DNA of 64,000 nucleotides, from contig JAFLJO010000077.1 of the NCBI GenBank assembly GCA_022712975.1, positions 1 through 64,000 of the forward strand, read 5' to 3'. This document shows, piece by piece, positions 63,309 to 64,000 of this stretch (its first letter is position 1; each line of letters begins with the position of its first letter). Under the pieces are notes generated by a model. That model saw only the letters and a list, made by a program, of their open reading frames with translations, had not been told where the DNA came from and made no database searches. A program made the position numbers and the translations under genes. The DNA is from Desulfocapsa sp. (GTDB lineage Bacteria; Desulfobacterota; Desulfobulbia; Desulfobulbales; Desulfocapsaceae).

Positions 63309-64000
63309 ATGGAAAATATCGAACAACTTGAGCGAAGACTCTGGGAGGCAGCAGATCAACTGCGAGCCAACTCAAAGCTCACCTCCACCGAATATTACAT
63401 GCCGGTACTTGGGCTCATCTTCCTCCGTCATGCCTACAACCGCTTCCTGATGGTTGAAAAAGAGGTCAAAACGAACCTGCCCAGCCGGGGAGGCCTTGCC
63501 CGGCCTGTTATAAAAGAAGACTTCGATCAAAAGAACGCACTCTTTCTGGCAGAGAAAGCCCAGTACGAATATCTGCTGAACCTGCCGTCAGGACAGGACA
63601 GGGGCAAGGCCATTATCGAAGCCATGGATGGCATTGAGGACGATTACCCCGCTCTGGGTGGCGTACTGCCTAAAGAATATCATATCTTTGATCCTGCTCT
63701 TCTTGGCCGTCTTCTCAAGATTTTTAATGATGAGGCGCTGCAAAATGGCAGCGGTGATGTCTTTGGCCAGATTTATGAACTTCCTGATGAAGTTTGCCAT
63801 GGCCGGGGCGCAGGATCAGGGTGAATTCTTCACCCCGGTCTCTCTGGTGCAGACCATTGTTAATGTTATTGAACCGGATCACGGCACCATTCTTGATCCT
63901 GCCTGCGGTTCAGGCGGTATGTTTGTCCAAACCAGTCATTTTCTGGAGCGGACAGGCAGGTCTATTCCCCCAGACACTCGTTATGAACGATATGTGATTT
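63309..64000 (+). pseudogene. hsdM: Type I restriction methyltransferase subunit HsdM, frameshifted and cut by the window edge
   Basis: The N-terminal domain (HsdM_N) begins MENIEQLERRLWEAADQLRANSK and reads in one frame to about 63779. There ATT TAT GAA is followed by C TTC CTG ATG AAG, where the expected protein is [13 protein letters not shown]; the reading frame changes by 2 nt (a lost TA), and the next part, [16 protein letters not shown] and [19 protein letters not shown] (SAM-binding and GEFFTP motifs), continues in another frame. The change breaks the gene unless it is a sequencing error or phase-variable. Active HsdM methylates adenine and is needed for restriction. ATG 63309 or 63294 may be the start. 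Confidence 0.82.

Overview
This 64 kb window comes from an anaerobic Gram-negative chromosome, most likely a sulfate-reducing or sulfur-metabolising member of the Desulfobacterota (Desulfobulbales-like). The assignment is inferred from gene content: a NiFe CO dehydrogenase, a four-subunit 2-oxoacid:ferredoxin oxidoreductase, a selenocysteine formate dehydrogenase, lipid A genes and a NifV-type homocitrate synthase. No rRNA or tRNA gene was seen.

Layout. 0-4.6 kb is nitrogen-related: a nifV-like gene (cut by the window edge) with an unknown partner, facing away from amtB-glnK, which has a textbook sigma-54 promoter. 4.8-7.2 kb holds an acyl carrier protein and a fused ketosynthase/chain-length-factor protein resembling aryl-polyene enzymes. 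7.2-10.2 kb is sparse and carries two toxin-antitoxin pairs (ParE/RelE-like and HigBA). A Sel1 protein follows, then an exported triple rhodanese whose reading frame contains an in-frame UGA with a SECIS-like hairpin. 13.0-17.9 kb is a membrane quality-control operon (NfeD protease, slipin, hydrolase, FtsH).

18.0-34.4 kb is a one-carbon/CO2 block: selenocysteine FdhA, two CdhB-like proteins, PorABCD, a SulP transporter with an unusual soluble insert, CooS, and then an AT-rich sbtA-sbtB-purK-purE cassette. The SulP and SbtA genes share a duplicated upstream leader of about 190 bp, so two likely bicarbonate/anion transporters may be co-regulated.

34.4-50.3 kb holds ilvC/ilvY (divergent), a hybrid sensor kinase, a pterin dehydratase, an RNA helicase, a membrane-anchored XRE regulator with an exported partner, an NtrC-type regulator, an aminotransferase, HflX, a PilZ protein and pyrE. 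50.5-56.7 kb is an amino-sugar/envelope operon (glmS-namZ-lpxD-fabZ-lpxA-lpxI). 57-64 kb looks like a defence/mobile island: a catalytically altered serine-recombinase-like protein, a solitary HicB, a nonsense-mutated gene, HipBA, a SNF2 helicase and a frameshifted hsdM.

Six copies of a dispersed intergenic repeat (about 83-120 bp, GC-rich hairpin at one end, degenerate heptamers in the middle, conserved tail) are scattered across the window. A second short repeat family occurs twice.
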